From Bryoerythrophyllum caledonicum (Eukaryota > Streptophyta > Bryopsida > Pottiales > Pottiaceae), in assembly GCA_963971425.1 (NCBI GenBank), contig OZ020521.1, forward strand, positions 4,605,519-4,669,518: DNA of 64,000 nucleotides. The letters run 5' to 3'. Within the stretch, counting starts at the first letter, position 1, and every line of letters begins with the position of its first letter. Below are positions 25,979-37,988 of the stretch, one piece after another. The translations under genes and the position numbers were made by a program. The notes beneath the pieces are model-generated. The model did not search any database. It saw nothing but the letters and a program-made list of their open reading frames with translations, and was not told the origin of the DNA.

Positions 25979-26797
25979 GAGAACATTATTTGTTATGTAA
26001 TGATGGTGGGCCCGCATTGCCTTGGCGCTGCCCTCCACAAGACCCGGGCCCCGTCGGGCTTGTTTTCACCAAGGCGGGGTAATTTGAGGGCGGCCCGGAC
26101 TTTGCATTCGCGCGGGTCCCGGAACCCGGGTCGAGGTTCCGCCTCAGCCCACATTCCGATCTCGGCTCCTATTGTTTCATCTCATCCCTTTCCAGTGTTC
26201 CGACATACCTAGCGCCGGCATGCACATGCCCTCCATGGCCCATTGCACCCCATGACCACCATGCACCATGCACCCTGTGTTACATTTACAGATTAGGGAT
26301 CAGGGCACGTCATGCGACATTGACATACTACAACCTCTTTTCACCACTCAACTGTATACATGTTATTTTTGACAAATAGTGTTACAAGTCTTTTTAATTT
26401 AGGTTATTGCATTTGGCAGTATTTTGTTATTTTCTCCATTTTCTACAAAATGTAAAAGAGGTAAAACTCCAAAGATACGATTCTCTACATTTAGTGTTGC
26501 AACATTAACAGCGTTTTTAACATATACTGTTAGGATTTAGGGTTACTGTCTCAGTCACTAAATACCAATTTCAGTGTAGAGATTAGGGCTTACGGCACTT
26601 GATGCGGTGCCTACAGGGTTTAGGGCCGCCGCCGCTTCGTAATCGGGCAATGCTTCAGCCGCCGGGACATCGGTTACAGTTTACTCACCAATGTTAGATG
26701 CACTGCGACCGGCCATTGTTTCAGATCTAGGGTTTATGGTGTCTGACACTGGACGCCACCGTCCAAGTTTAAGGTTCCGCAGCACTAGCAGTGCTCC
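25979..26797. other. No gene recognised; GC-rich patch
   Basis: 25998-26200 is strongly GC-rich with repeated CCCGG words, unlike its AT-rich surroundings. 26340-26800 is mixed sequence leading into the MULE gene, with several TTTAGGG-like words near 26530-26720. No coding signal. Confidence 0.45.
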
Positions 26798-29700
26798 ATG
26801 AGAAGTTCGTGTTTCCGTCGCCTGATTCAAAGGTTTAGGGTTTCAGGGTTCGTGCACTGTGGTATTCAAACTGTACGTGTTGCCATCAATAGTGCAGAGC
26901 CCAACGAGGTGAAGATGACTGCTAGGCGTTCCCCGCGCAGGCCGATGGGCTCGTACACAAACTGTAGTCCATCTAAGGTGAATGTGAAGGCGCTAGAACA
27001 CATTGAAGCTTCGGTTCAAAATCCTCCCGACGGTTTGATATTTCTAGGAGCGTTGTTTTGGGAGGTTCGCATTCAGGCCCCCCGCGGTGCACATGGGAGG
27101 GCCATAACCATGCAGCAGTGTTTTATTTCCACTGCACGTCAGGCCAATTTCGTCCATAGAGTGGAGGCGTCATCAGGAATGGGGAGATATACGTTCGTGT
27201 GTCGAGAAGTTTGTCCGTGGCGAGGTGAGCGTAAGCCCACCCCAACCACCGGACTTGTTAAGAGGAGGTTTGTTGCCTTCTTCGGCCGCCTAGTGTTACA
27301 GACTTTGTAAATATGACTCTGACTCCCCATGTTTTATCTAACTCAGTTATACGTTTCGTACGTAGATTTTGCTGCGAGTACGGATCAGAGGATTTTTCAG
27401 GATTTGTCAAAGACATTATGGAGGACTTGTTGCCCAAATCCCGTAGGAAAATTGTCTACCCTACGGTAGGTACAATCGGCGTCGCAAACTGTAGAAAGCC
27501 CATCCGTGCAAAGAGGGCCACGGTTTCCCGGAAGAAGAAAGGCTGCAAGAACGAATCCACCCAAGATCCGGCCGACGCTATGTCCCGGATCGCCAAGGAT
27601 CTGGCAGAATGTGCACTGAATTCTTCACCTGTCAAGGTTGCTCGCAAGCGCGCTCCGTGCAAGAGGAGTGTGACCACTGCGGCGTCGGGGTTCGACCTAA
27701 GTTCGGCGCCTTTTGATGCGCCACTTCGCATAAAAACAGCTCCACGCAAGAGGTGTGTCCCCGCGGTGACCAGAGGGTTTGACTTCAACGCCCCACCACC
27801 TGATGCCCCGAGTCTTTTAAAAAGATGTGCGAATGGACGAAAGAGAGGCCCATGGAAGCGTGAGATCGCATCTCGGTGCCCTGAGCCACGGTCTGTGAAG
27901 AATCCAACGTGCTTGGGATTGGAATTCCCAACAATTTCCTCGTTGGATTGCACTGTTACAGAGGCAACCAGTGTTACTATATCGCGTCCTAAGGTTGTAC
28001 GGAAATATAAACCTAGCTTAGCCATATGCAAGGAGGAGGCTAAGACTCCGCAGAAAGGAGGGGTTTTCCATTCCCTGATAGAAGATTCTCCGCCAATGCT
28101 AGATTCGGTCACTGAAAGCGGTTGCTTCCAGATGTCTTCTATGTTACAGGCAATGTCTGACTTGGGTGAGGTTTGTATTACTGCGCTCGGAGAGAAGGGA
28201 GTTTCTGGTGTGGACCCATCCGCGATGCCCGTGCGCTGCGATTGATTTCAGCAGGAGGTTGGATTTAGGGTACATGAACCCAGGCCCGGCGTCCACATCG
28301 CTTGTGCGGAAGACGTAACACTCCCGGGGGTGGTGGTCGAGGAAGGGCCGTTGCAGGACGATGTTGGTGAGGTTGTAATGTCACGTGCAAATCCCATTGT
28401 CACTCCAGAGAATGTATCGACTGGGATGGGAGATCCAGCCAAAGAACGGGAGAAGGCAAAATGAGACTCGAAAAAGCAGTGGGGTTGTTCTATCAAGAAG
28501 GGCTGTTAGGCTTCATTCTGGGTGAAGCAACTCCTTCATGCCCCACACATTACACAAGTCGCGATAATTAGTAATGACTATGTAAACCGTGACGGTCTCA
28601 GGGTCCACGGTGAGCCTAGGATAGGGGATAGATGTGCTCATTCCGTGCATCTGTATGACGAGGTTAGATTGTGGGTTGCTGACACATTGCGAGGCCGGAT
28701 GACGCCGTCCCAGATTATGGCGAAGCACTTCTGTTTTCTACACGAGGTCGTTAATAGAGGCGACGAGGTCAGCCGCGACATGATGATAACCGCCCAAGAC
28801 ATTCGTAACATTGCAAAGGAGGTAGCCATGGAGACTTACATGCTCCACCCGAACGATGCGTAGTCAGTCCGTATGTGGTGGCAGAGACACCCGAATAGTG
28901 TGTTCTACTATAGGGAGACTGGGGATCACGTTCCCGGCGAGTTGTCTGTAGACAACATGCCCTTTACCTTGGGGATTCAAATCCCATGGCAATGTAAGAT
29001 GATGGCCTTGCATGGTAACAATGGTGGTGTATTGGTGGATGCCACATTCAGAACAAATGAGAAAAAGGTACATGCACTGGCTGATGTGTTATGTGCTTAC
29101 AGAAATGTTCACTTTCTTTATATGTTTATGGAATATCGCAGTATTCTGGGCACGTATATTTTTCGAGCTGACCTAGATTTATGAACATGTTTACAGTTTC
29201 CGCTTTACACACTCATGGTGTTCAACGAGTAGAACAACGACATTCCCGTTGCGTTTGTTCTGACGGGAAGATGCTACCAAGAAGATCTCACTCCTTGGAT
29301 GAGGGCATTGAAGGAGAGGATGTGCAGCGATTGCAAAGGATGGCGACCAAACGCCTTCATTGTTGATTGTGCACAGGGAGAGATTAATTCCCTACGGTGA
29401 GCATTTCTCTGGTACCCGTATCGTCATGCTTCATCTGAATTTTTTGGCCTTGTAACACTCAACAATTCATCCTAAATTCTGTAAGACTAACTTGTAACGT
29501 TTAGGGAGGTGTGGCCTGGAGCAGAGATTTTTCTCTGCTTGTGGCATGTAAGGCGAGCGTGGCAAAAGCACGCTTGTGCCAAGGTGAAGGACGTTGCGGT
29601 GCGAGCGGACATCTTGAGAGAGCTGCAATGGGTGATGTACGCTCAAGATTTAGGTCCGACAGGCGAGGATATAGTGGCCGAATGGGCAAAGCTGGCGTTG

Positions 29701-30729
29701 GGAACTCTGCGAAGCACGTGGCCAAAAGATAAGGCTTTTTGGGACTACGTGGATACGCAATGGGGGAACAAGGTTCATATGTGGGTTGTCGGTTATCGCC
29801 AGATGAAGTACGCTAGGCAGGACACAAATGTCGCCATTGAAGGGTATCACTCACAAGTTAAGGCGATTCTGAGGTCTGAGCGCACTCGCATGGTTGGCAT
29901 GAGAGTGGATTGGTGCGTCTGGGCATTGCATGAGGAGGTGGAGCCGCACTATTGGTACACATCGTTGCGCAAAGAGGGCGGGTTTGTAGATAACAAGAAA
30001 AATTAGGACATTGTTGTCACCGTAGTGTTGCGTACGAGGAGTATTCCTGAGACAGACGTGACGTTCCTAACATTTGTCAGGGGACCAACTTTTGTTACGT
30101 CTCAAATCCATCGCCATCTATGCTACATTGTGTACAATCCGGAGATCGAAGTGTCATGCTGTAACTGCGTGCATGTCCAACGGGGAAACATTTGCAAACA
30201 TCAGGTTAAGGTGCTACTGATGCTAAATCCGCATCTCGCGGAAGGAACGATTGCTCGCTATTGCGGGCGTGAAGTGGGCAAGGCCACAGAAGGACTACAA
30301 CATTTGCTGACGCCCTCGAAAGGCATTGTGCGCAACACGGGAAATGCGGAGAATCAGTGTAACAGTGGTACTGCTGAGCCACCAGTGTTACACAGAGGTC
30401 GAGGGATGCCATCGCCGAAGGCAGTTCCCGCTAAACCCATTGTGGAAGAGTTGAGGGAGAAGATGCTGGCAGTCCTGAAGGATATTTTTGACGACATAGG
30501 TTTCGATTCGGACTTGATGCTTCATTTCATTGCGGATTTGCGTGCTACGAGGGGTCGAATTTGCTTAATGAAAGCGGAGGTGAAGGGTGAGCACATCCAC
30601 GGCGTTGTGGGATTGTCGGCGCTCCATCGGGTGGATGATGGTCACGGAATGAAATTGGCACGCGATAAGGACTTTCTGGAGCGAGGTGGAAAATCAGTCA
30701 CCAGAAAATTACAACTTGGCGGTGATTAG
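26798..30729 (+). pseudogene. Mutator-like (MULE) SWIM-type transposase gene, four exons, six stops
   Basis: Exons 26798-27224, 27347-29067, 29197-29396 and 29505-30729 join in a consistent frame across three GT-AG introns (122, 129, 108 bp). The order is a conserved N-terminal block (PPDGLIFLGALFWEVRIQAP), a basic linker with GFD..AP repeats, the transposase, then a SWIM finger (CNCVHVQRGNICKH). The DDE residues are present: Asp in GVLVDATFRTN, Asp in FIVDCAQGEI, Glu in VAIEGYHSQVK, plus CLWHVRRAW. In-frame stops lie at 28243, 28462, 28507, 28861, 29230 and 30004; the one at 29230 replaces Trp in FNE-W-NND. It is a decayed transposon gene or domesticated relative. Terminal inverted repeats were not found. 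The true start is uncertain. Confidence 0.85.
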
Positions 30730-31001
30730 CCTTTGACATGTCTAGTAGCTTTGATGGGCCTATGTTCTGAATGTCTGAAACAGTGCTCAGTGGCAGGCTT
30801 TGGTTTAGGGTCTTCGGCTTACGCTTTTAGATTGCATGTTCTATTGTCATGGACTAAGGTCTTGTAACACAGGCTGCAATCATATAACACCGGCCGCAGT
30901 CGCATAACACCAGCCGCAACCGTGTAACAGTGTTCACTGTTACATGATTATAGTATTACACTGTATCACTATTACATTGTTACACGGCTGACACATGCCT
31001 T
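30730..31001. other. MULE downstream region with clustered TGTAACAC words
   Basis: Noncoding. Between 30860 and 30990 there are at least seven TGTAACA / TGTTACA / ATAACACC words in both orientations. These could be transposase-binding repeats or simple sequence. Confidence 0.4.
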
Positions 31002-31340
31002 CACTATAAGAAAACCGCATTTTAGATGGCGTCAATGTTGCAACGTGCCGTGTTTTTTGAGACATCTGACGCTTGTCAGACACCAGCCGCAATACCTAAA
31101 AAAATTTTGACGTTGCATGAAACATGTTCCTGTTTAAGACAAAATGCGCAGATGTCACCGTGGACAGACACGTTTTGGAGGACGACAGTAACAACGTGGT
31201 CACGTCCAAGTGCAATGTCATAGAAAACGCGGGAGGTCCACATCAGCCACTACATTCATTTTTACTCTGGAATGATTGCAGACCGCTGCCCGGAAGCAAA
31301 AAACTAAGCAAAATGGGCAGCTCCTCTACATAGATAGGCA
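31002..31340 (+). mobile_element. CACTA-like terminus, remnant
   Basis: Begins CACTATAAGAAAACCGCATT, close to the ends of the two complete CACTA elements here, and continues with similar GACGTTGCA / AACATGTT / ACGTGGTCACG words. No opposite end was found, so it is truncated or from a sister family. Confidence 0.45.
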
Positions 31341-32460
31341 AAACTTGTTTCTATGAAAACATTGGCTTTGCTTACATGGGATAAATTATTCTGATGGACT
31401 TACAGAAACACATAAAACTAAAAATTTATTAGTGGCTGAACTTAAATGCACATGTTATATATATTTTGTATACATAATATTTTTAAGTTGATTAAATATG
31501 GGATTTTTTGCTCATTAATTTAAATTGGATCACAGAACATGATTGTTAATATAGCAATTGTAGTATGCATTCTTTAAATTCTTTTTTTCAGAAGAATGAG
31601 TTCAAAAAATGGCTAATGTTTGAGTGGTCTTGGGTTGTTAAATAATTATGAAAGTGGAAAAAAAAAATGGGGAAGGTGTGAGTGGTTTTGGGGTGTTTCA
31701 AACTCTAAGAGTAAATAACAAAAATTGGGATTATTTGCTCATTAATCTAAATAATGTCACAAAGCATGCTTGTTAACGTAATAGTTCCAGAAATTCATTC
31801 TTTAAGTTCATGAACTTAGTGGCAACTATTTGAGTGGTTGTTAAAAAATTGCAAAATTGGAGATAAAAATGAGGAAGATGAATGTGGTCTTTAAGTTTAG
31901 GAAAACTAGAAAGAGTGTTTTAAAAAAAATTTAAAAACAGTTGTGGATTAATTCGTCTTCGGCTTCTATGAAAATTCCAAGAGTAACTGAAATGAAAATG
32001 GATAATGAATAAGTGAACTTTGATTAAGGAAAAACTTAAAAGACTCAATAAGAAACATGAGAAAATCTTGAATTGGTCTTCAAGTGATTCTTATATCTTA
32101 AGATGGTGAAATCAATTAAAATGTGTGAGTGTTTATTGGATGTTTATTAAATTTAAACCCATTGAAGAAATTATTGGAAAACGTTGAAGTTCTTTTCATA
32201 TGTTAGGAAACTTGGAAGGTTATCAAAAGTAAAATGGGAATGCATGAGTGCTCTTGGGCTGTTAGAGAAATTGCGAAGGTGATTAGAAAAAAATTGGAAA
32301 ATTAAACAATGGTATTCGGTTTAGTCAATAGTAAAAATAGTGAATATAACAAATGAATAGTGAAAATAGCACATTAACCTAAGTCAAACATTTTCATACA
32401 TTGTCACAAATTGTCAAGCAAAGTACTAAAAAAACTTCTTCTTTTCCACATAAAATTTAG
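31341..32460. other. AT-rich region, no gene recognised
   Basis: Low-GC DNA with several loosely repeated GAGTGGT..TTGGG(T/C)TGTTA phrases (near 31622, 31680, 31835, 32245). No ORF of note and no recognisable element. Confidence 0.45.
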
Positions 32461-32499
32461 AGATCTTTATATTTTATAATTTTATTTTTTTCCACTAAA

Positions 32500-32915
32500 A
32501 GATGTGTTGTAAACCTTTTTATCAACCGTTTGGATTTTCATTCTAAAACATATTAGTTCATTAAAAAATAAAATGCAAATTGGTGATTTTTGAACCTCCA
32601 CCCCTTACACAATTGTTTTGAATATGTTACACCCTTCTTCTACCTCAAAAAATTGGTGTGTAAGGAACTAACTTCATGCTTAACAAGATGGTAAAGCATC
32701 TAGACCTTGTGTAGCAAAAAATTTCAAACCAAGTGAAGTCAAAGTTTGTTGATCCACTCAACGCAGGGAAGAAAATGAACTATTTTTCTACTTTACACAC
32801 TATAATATTTCAATCTATGCGGTCTAATTTTACGAAATCTTGTGAGAACGTTACTTAGTGAGCTTTAATTTAGATCCTACGGTTAGTTGTAGAAATAAAA
32901 TTCTTTATTTCCCTC
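32500..32915 (+). repeat. Dispersed repeat, copy 1
   Basis: About 400 bp, roughly 80 percent identical by eye to 50070-50480 in the same orientation. Shared words include TTTTTGAACCTCCAC, AAATTGGTGT and CCAAGTGAAGTCAAAGT. It lies just left of the LINE tail. Identity unknown. Confidence 0.65.
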
Positions 32916-33011
32916 TCTACTCATTGAACTTGAATGAGCAATTTTGAAGTGTTTTTGGTGTGAAAATGCCTTGGGCCTTTATATGTTAATATCATGATGA
33001 TATAAAATTTA

Positions 33012-33160
33012 GAAGAAGAAGAAGAAGAAGAAGAAGAAGAAGAAGAAGAAGAAGAAGAAGAAGAAGAAGAAGAAGAAGAAGAAGAAGAAGAAGAAGAAGA
33101 AGAAGAAGAAGAAGAAGAAGAAGAAGAAGAAGAAGAAGAAGAAGAAGAAGAAGAAGAAGA
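33012..33160 (-). repeat. (TTC)n microsatellite, about 50 units, LINE 3-prime tail
   Basis: Uninterrupted GAA on the plus strand, TTC on the minus strand. It directly follows the hairpin at 33160-33186 in the direction of the LINE, as short-repeat tails do in CR1/L2-type LINEs. Ser/Leu/Phe homopolymer ORFs here are artefacts. Confidence 0.85.
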
Positions 33161-33186
33161 ACGCCGGTCTCCAAAGGAGGCCGGCG
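33160..33186 (-). other. 3-prime hairpin next to the (TTC)n tail
   Basis: ACGCCGGTCTCC, AAA loop, GGAGGCCGGCGT: a 12-bp stem with one mismatch. It is GC-rich in AT-rich surroundings. Its position just before the repeat tail suggests a reverse-transcriptase recognition hairpin. Confidence 0.6.
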
Positions 33187-33486
33187 TGAATAGAGTGTCT
33201 GTTCGTTCCACTACTAAGACCATGCCCACAGGACAAGGAATTAGTAAGCTGGAACTACTTCCCTCTCTCGAGGGTAGACACTATGTAACAAGTAGCCAAA
33301 GAACCGCCAAACAACCAACCAACCAAACGAATCACAAGCTTAGCAACCAGTCAACAAACCGACCACGAATTAAGCAAGTAGTTAAGAGACCTCAAAACCA
33401 ACTAGTCATGATAAATCAAGGCGGGAGAAGAATTTAGGGGGGGGGTCATGTGTATCAGGGAGGGCTTGGTTGTTTTCGATTTTGCG

Positions 33487-35616
33487 TTAATGTAGTAAAA
33501 TGGAAATGGCATGTTGAGTAGCGATAGTGTTAATGTTTTTAAAGGTGTTTTTAATTGTATCAATGGGTATTTTGAAGGTATCTTCAAGAGTCTTCATAGA
33601 TGGGATAAAGGTGGTGGCCCGGGCGCCGGATGTGATTACAATAAGAGGGTCCACATTCCATCCGAGGGCAGTGATGTCGTCAATAAGGGGTTGGTATTTA
33701 TCTATTTTATTTTGGATTGTTTCCAGGGAGAATCTATCGTTGCAATATGTGAATTCAATGAATTGAACGGTGTAGTCGTGGTTGATGTTATCGGGTGGTG
33801 GGTCATTGTATGGCAATCCTTTGACACAAAGGATGTCTGGTTTGAGCCTGGCGTTGCAATGACATCTTTGGGTCATACACGAGCATGGGAGTAGCCAAGG
33901 GGGGACCGTATTTTCCTGTGGATTATTATTAAAAGTGCCAGCGTTCATTAGTATGAAACATCTCGATTTATTATATGAGGTGATTAGTTTTCGAATTTCC
34001 CATACCGCTTTATTATGTCTTTTAACAATTAGAGAATGTATGTGGTGGTTTTGGCATTTGAGTAGAACATGAAGCCATGTGTCGGGGTCCGTTGAGAGGC
34101 ATATGGGGCATGTTATGGATGGGAATCTTTCTATTCCAAAGAAGAGTTGTTTGCGAGCGTTACCCATATACTGACCAATACCGAATTTGATGAGGCATGT
34201 TATTTGTGAGTCTGAGATGATGGGGTTTTTCCAGAAGTTTGTAGAGAGTTCATTGTCTATGTTGTTATTGTTAGTCCATTTTTCTATGTTAGGAATATTT
34301 TCTGAGATTGTGTCAAGGTTGTTATGTAGGTCTTGTTTTTTGAGATATTTGTCCAAAAATCTAATTGGGCCTTTGTCGGGGGTATCTTCTTTGGAAGGCC
34401 AATCTTCTTTTTGAAAGTAGTATGGGGTAGCATGGGCATGCTCGTGTGGGTCTTTGGCATTTTTGTGTGTTTTTTCGCAACCTTCTTTTGCTAATTTGTC
34501 TGCTTGTTCGTTGCCATCAATGTTGGCAAGGGCTCTCACTTTGTGGGGGGTTGTGATTTGTGTACGGTTTTGTAACATTTGGACCATTGACGTTAGTATG
34601 GTTTGGTCGGGGTGGCTATTGTGAAGGGTAGGGTGTGTTTTTTGAGTGTTTAGTAGGTAGAGTGCATTTATACAATCGGTGAATATATGTGCGGGTTCAT
34701 CATTGTATTTTGTTGTGATGATTTGTAGTGTTTTGTGAATGGCCATGAGTTCCGCTCTGAGGATATTTTGTAGTCCATGAAGTCTTTTGACTAGTTTAAT
34801 TTCTTTGGTAGAATTATATATACCATAGCCAGCTTTTTCTCTGCGCCAGGAGCCCGGGCTAATTTGTTCTGGTGGTTTGAAGGAGCCGTCGGTGTAGTAA
34901 CTGTGTGTGGGGTTAAATTTTGGTGTGGTATGGATTTGGTAGTCTGGAAGAGGGGGAGGTATGACGGAGTAGTTTAATGTGTTGTTGACATAGTTTAATT
35001 TTGACCAGTTTTTACTTTTGTTTACGGGGGTTTGTATGGGTGTTGGTGGGGCCAGTTTTGTGTATAGTCGCTGTATGTCTAGATTGTCTGTGATGGAGGT
35101 AAATTCCGCCAGTTGTTCTAGAGAGCCAAGGGTTTGATTTCGATGATGGACGCATAGTATTTGTAATGTAGATGTCTCTATTGAGGGTTTTTTTAGCTCG
35201 GGTGGAATAGTAGGTTCTTCGTATGGTGTTGTGTCTGCTTCAAATAATGCAATGATATGGGAGTTTGGGAATGGGTTTGAATGTTGGTTGTTGTTTTGGT
35301 ACCAATTGTTGTTCGGTGAGATGATGATTGTATTTGTGTTATTTGGATCCTGTTTGGCGGCTAGTCTAGCCCAGTGTATGGCTTGTTCCATGTCCTTCTC
35401 GTTGTGGGGGTGGGCTATGCTATTACCGATCCATTTGTAGTCAAAAGCCTTTCCTAGGGATCCAAATATTTTGTCTCTTTCATACGGTGAGTAGAATTTT
35501 TTGAGTTTGGTAGGACATGTGACCGGGGAAGAAAAGTATGATTGCTCGATGTTAAAGGATGAGATTAGTGAGTCTAGAATGGGAGTGGATATTGTGTATT
35601 GGGCATTTTTGAGGGG
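33487..35616 (-). pseudogene. LINE ORF2, 3-prime part: MTase-like segment, RNase H, CCHC, restriction-like endonuclease
   Basis: Open from 35616 to a TAA at 33487. Residue numbers count from the Met at 35391. Upstream of it the frame encodes PILDSLISSFNIEQSY and RDKIFGSLGKAFDYKW, the methyltransferase-like part. RNase H: Asp168 (YYTDGS), Glu214 (RAELMAI), Asp239 (IFTDC), Asp298 (GNEQADKLA). CCHC: Cys428, Cys431, His441, Cys446. The REL part has KRHN (457-460), a CxCx4CxC cluster (503-512), Pro518-Asp519, Glu546 in FIEFTY and Lys565-Tyr566 in KIDKYQPL. After the TAA the same frame continues RKIENNQAL, as if the stop replaced a codon near the C-terminus. Confidence 0.85.
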
Positions 35617-36400
35617 TCAGTTTTTGGTATTCGGTATTTATACCTTTGGTAGAGCCATATTAGTTCGGTTTCAAAGGATTGGGTCTTTGGTTCGATGTTT
35701 GTAGGAGTTTGTAGTTTTGTATTTTATTGATTCCATAGCCATTGGAGTCGGTTAATGGGGATGGTGTGTAAATGTCGGCCGTTTTCTTCGTATAGATGTG
35801 CTTGGTTGTTAGCTATTTGAATTGTGTTTGAGGATGTAAGTATATCATTTTCGGGGTTGCATTCTGTTGTGTATATGTTTAAAAGTGGGATAATTATGAG
35901 TGGTGTTACAGATCTTGAGTCTGAGGCTTGTTCTTATGGGTGGTGGACAAGGATGATATCTGAGAATATTTTGTTTTGGATTTTTTGGTAGTATTGTTTT
36001 AATTTTTCGGTGTTATGTGTGGAGGTATTGGTGTCGTGCCGTGGAAAAAGGTCTCTTTGGAGGAGCTATTTATTGTATGTATTATCATTGTGTTGCCATT
36101 GGCATAGATATTTTGTGTAGGTATTTTGTATGTTATTTGTGTCTGTGTGTTGGATATGTTTATGGCTTGTGATGTTATTAATGGGATATGTGGTAGGGTT
36201 TTTGGGGATGTATGTAGGGGGACGGGGGTTGTATGTATGTGGAGGGTTAGGAGGGTTGGTTGGTGTGGGGATATTTCTTGGGATGATTTTATTGTTGAGG
36301 GTGATGAATGAGTCTTAAAGTATGTGAGAGTATGGGTGTATGTTACAAGGAGTGTGACATATACTGGGGCAAGTAGGGTGGCAAAATAGTTGTTTAGCAA
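35617..36400 (-). pseudogene. LINE ORF2, frameshifted linker between RT and RNase H
   Basis: Coding can be followed only by switching frames. 36400-35999 is open in one frame. 35640-35700 encodes FETELIWLYQRYKYRIPKTD, then needs a shift at about 35617 to join QYTISTPILDSLI. The latter part fits the start of the methyltransferase-like domain. The first part, rich in Thr, Ser and Pro, is not recognised. Confidence 0.55.
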
Positions 36401-37988
36401 TATTTAGGGCACTTTTTAGTAGTTTGGATGGGGTGAAATGGTAGGTTTTAAAGTCCTCATTGTTCATGATGTGTGTGCCGTTGGGTAAAGTAATTTGGGA
36501 TAGTTCAAAGACATTTTTTGAGAGGAGTTTTTGTAGAAGCTTTTGGGAGAGTTGGGCATTTAGTGTGTTGTGGTTTAGTATTTCTTGGCGCCATAATATT
36601 TCTAGTGTTGTAGGATTAGTGAGGAATTTTGGGAGTGTACTTTTAAGATGTACTTTAGCTATATGTTTTAATAAGAAGAGTGTTCGTGTTATTGGTGATC
36701 TTATGCAGTCACTTTTTTTAATTGTGGGTATGTTTTCGGCGCCACCATATTGGGCAAGGACATACTGAGTTAGACCATTATATATTTTCCCAAGCCTTCC
36801 TTTATCGTTTAAAGCATTTTGTAGTTGTTCGCCTATACATCTGAGATATGCGTTTTTGAGGAAAAAAGCTTCAAGTCCAAATAGGTTATGTGGAAGTTGG
36901 GTTATTGTATTTGACATACATTTTGGTAATCCACATATGGTTTTTTGTATGGCTATTATTTTTTTATCAAGTTTTTTGATAGCTGGCATAGAGTATGGTA
37001 CACCATAGAAACTGTATGCCACACCTGGGCGTAGTACGGTATCAACCATTTTTATTTTTTGTTTCATTGTGGCTGGACATGTTGTTAGTTCTTTGCATTG
37101 TTTGATGAGTTTTGTCGTTGTGTGGATTTGGATTTTCCATTTTAGTGAGGGAACAAGGTTTGTACCTAAGTATATGTATGGTTCATTTTGGTGTAGTATG
37201 GAGATCGGTTGATTGCCGTAATTGATGTTAGAGGCTTGCATTAGGGCTTTGAAAGTGGTAGGGTTCAGTTTGGATTTGTTTGGGCATCCTATAGCGGCAC
37301 ATTTTGGGACACCTACGTCCATACCGGCCGATTTACAATATCTATCAATTTTGTTTCGTTGTATTTGGATTGATTTGATTTTGTTAGTTATGGTGGCTAG
37401 GTCATCCGCGTATGCGGCGGAGTTTATTGTGACCTGTGATGTGCCAAAAGTGTACCCGTAATTGCCTCTTTCTAGCCATCTGAGTAGTGGTTCTAAAAAT
37501 ATAATGAATAGGTATGGGCTAAGGGTGTCCCCTTGTATAGTTCCTCTTTGGATGGGTATAGGTTTTGTTTTCCCAAAGTGTTCAGCGGTATAACAAGTAG
37601 ATGACTGAGAGTAGATGTTTCCAACAAGTGTAGTTGCCTCTTTTGGGTAACCAAGGTCCATCATTATTGCTAGGAGTCGGGAATGGTCAATTGAGCCAAA
37701 GGCATTTTTGAAGTCCACGTAAAGTATGTATATATCTTGGTTAGTAAATTTTGCGTCTTCTAGTGCGGCGATTATAGTTTGTATTTGTCGTGCAGTACTT
37801 CTCTCTGCTCTAAATCCTTCTTGACTATCGTGTAGGATTTTGAATTTCTCTCCGTATGAGGATAATATGGAGGTAAGTGTACTCGTAAAGAGTTTATATA
37901 TTGTGTTAGCTAGTGCAATTGGCCTATGGTTGGGTAGCATGGATAGGTTGCCTTTTTGTATAGTAAAATTGTTGTACTTGATTTCCAT
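36315..37988 (-). pseudogene. LINE ORF2, reverse transcriptase
   Basis: Residues from about 14 (KGNLSMLPNHRPIALANTIYK) to 230 are the RT core: DSQEGFRAERST, ILYVDFKNAFGSIDH with catalytic Asp92, QRGTIQGDTLSPYLF, and AAYADDLA with Asp195-Asp196. The thumb and a basic connector follow. The frame joins ORF 37910-39829 through a missing base in the run at 37953-37957: the upstream frame ends ILLYKK and this one resumes GNLSML. The open frame ends at 36315, and the coding sense continues in another frame. Confidence 0.9.

Noticed and set aside
25998-26200. GC-rich patch as a CpG-island promoter or rRNA piece
   Set aside because: No gene starts nearby in a matching way and no rRNA sequence is recognised.
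32921-33236. Poly-Ser, poly-Leu and poly-Phe ORFs on the minus strand
   Set aside because: They are the three frames of the (TTC)n tail; no real protein.
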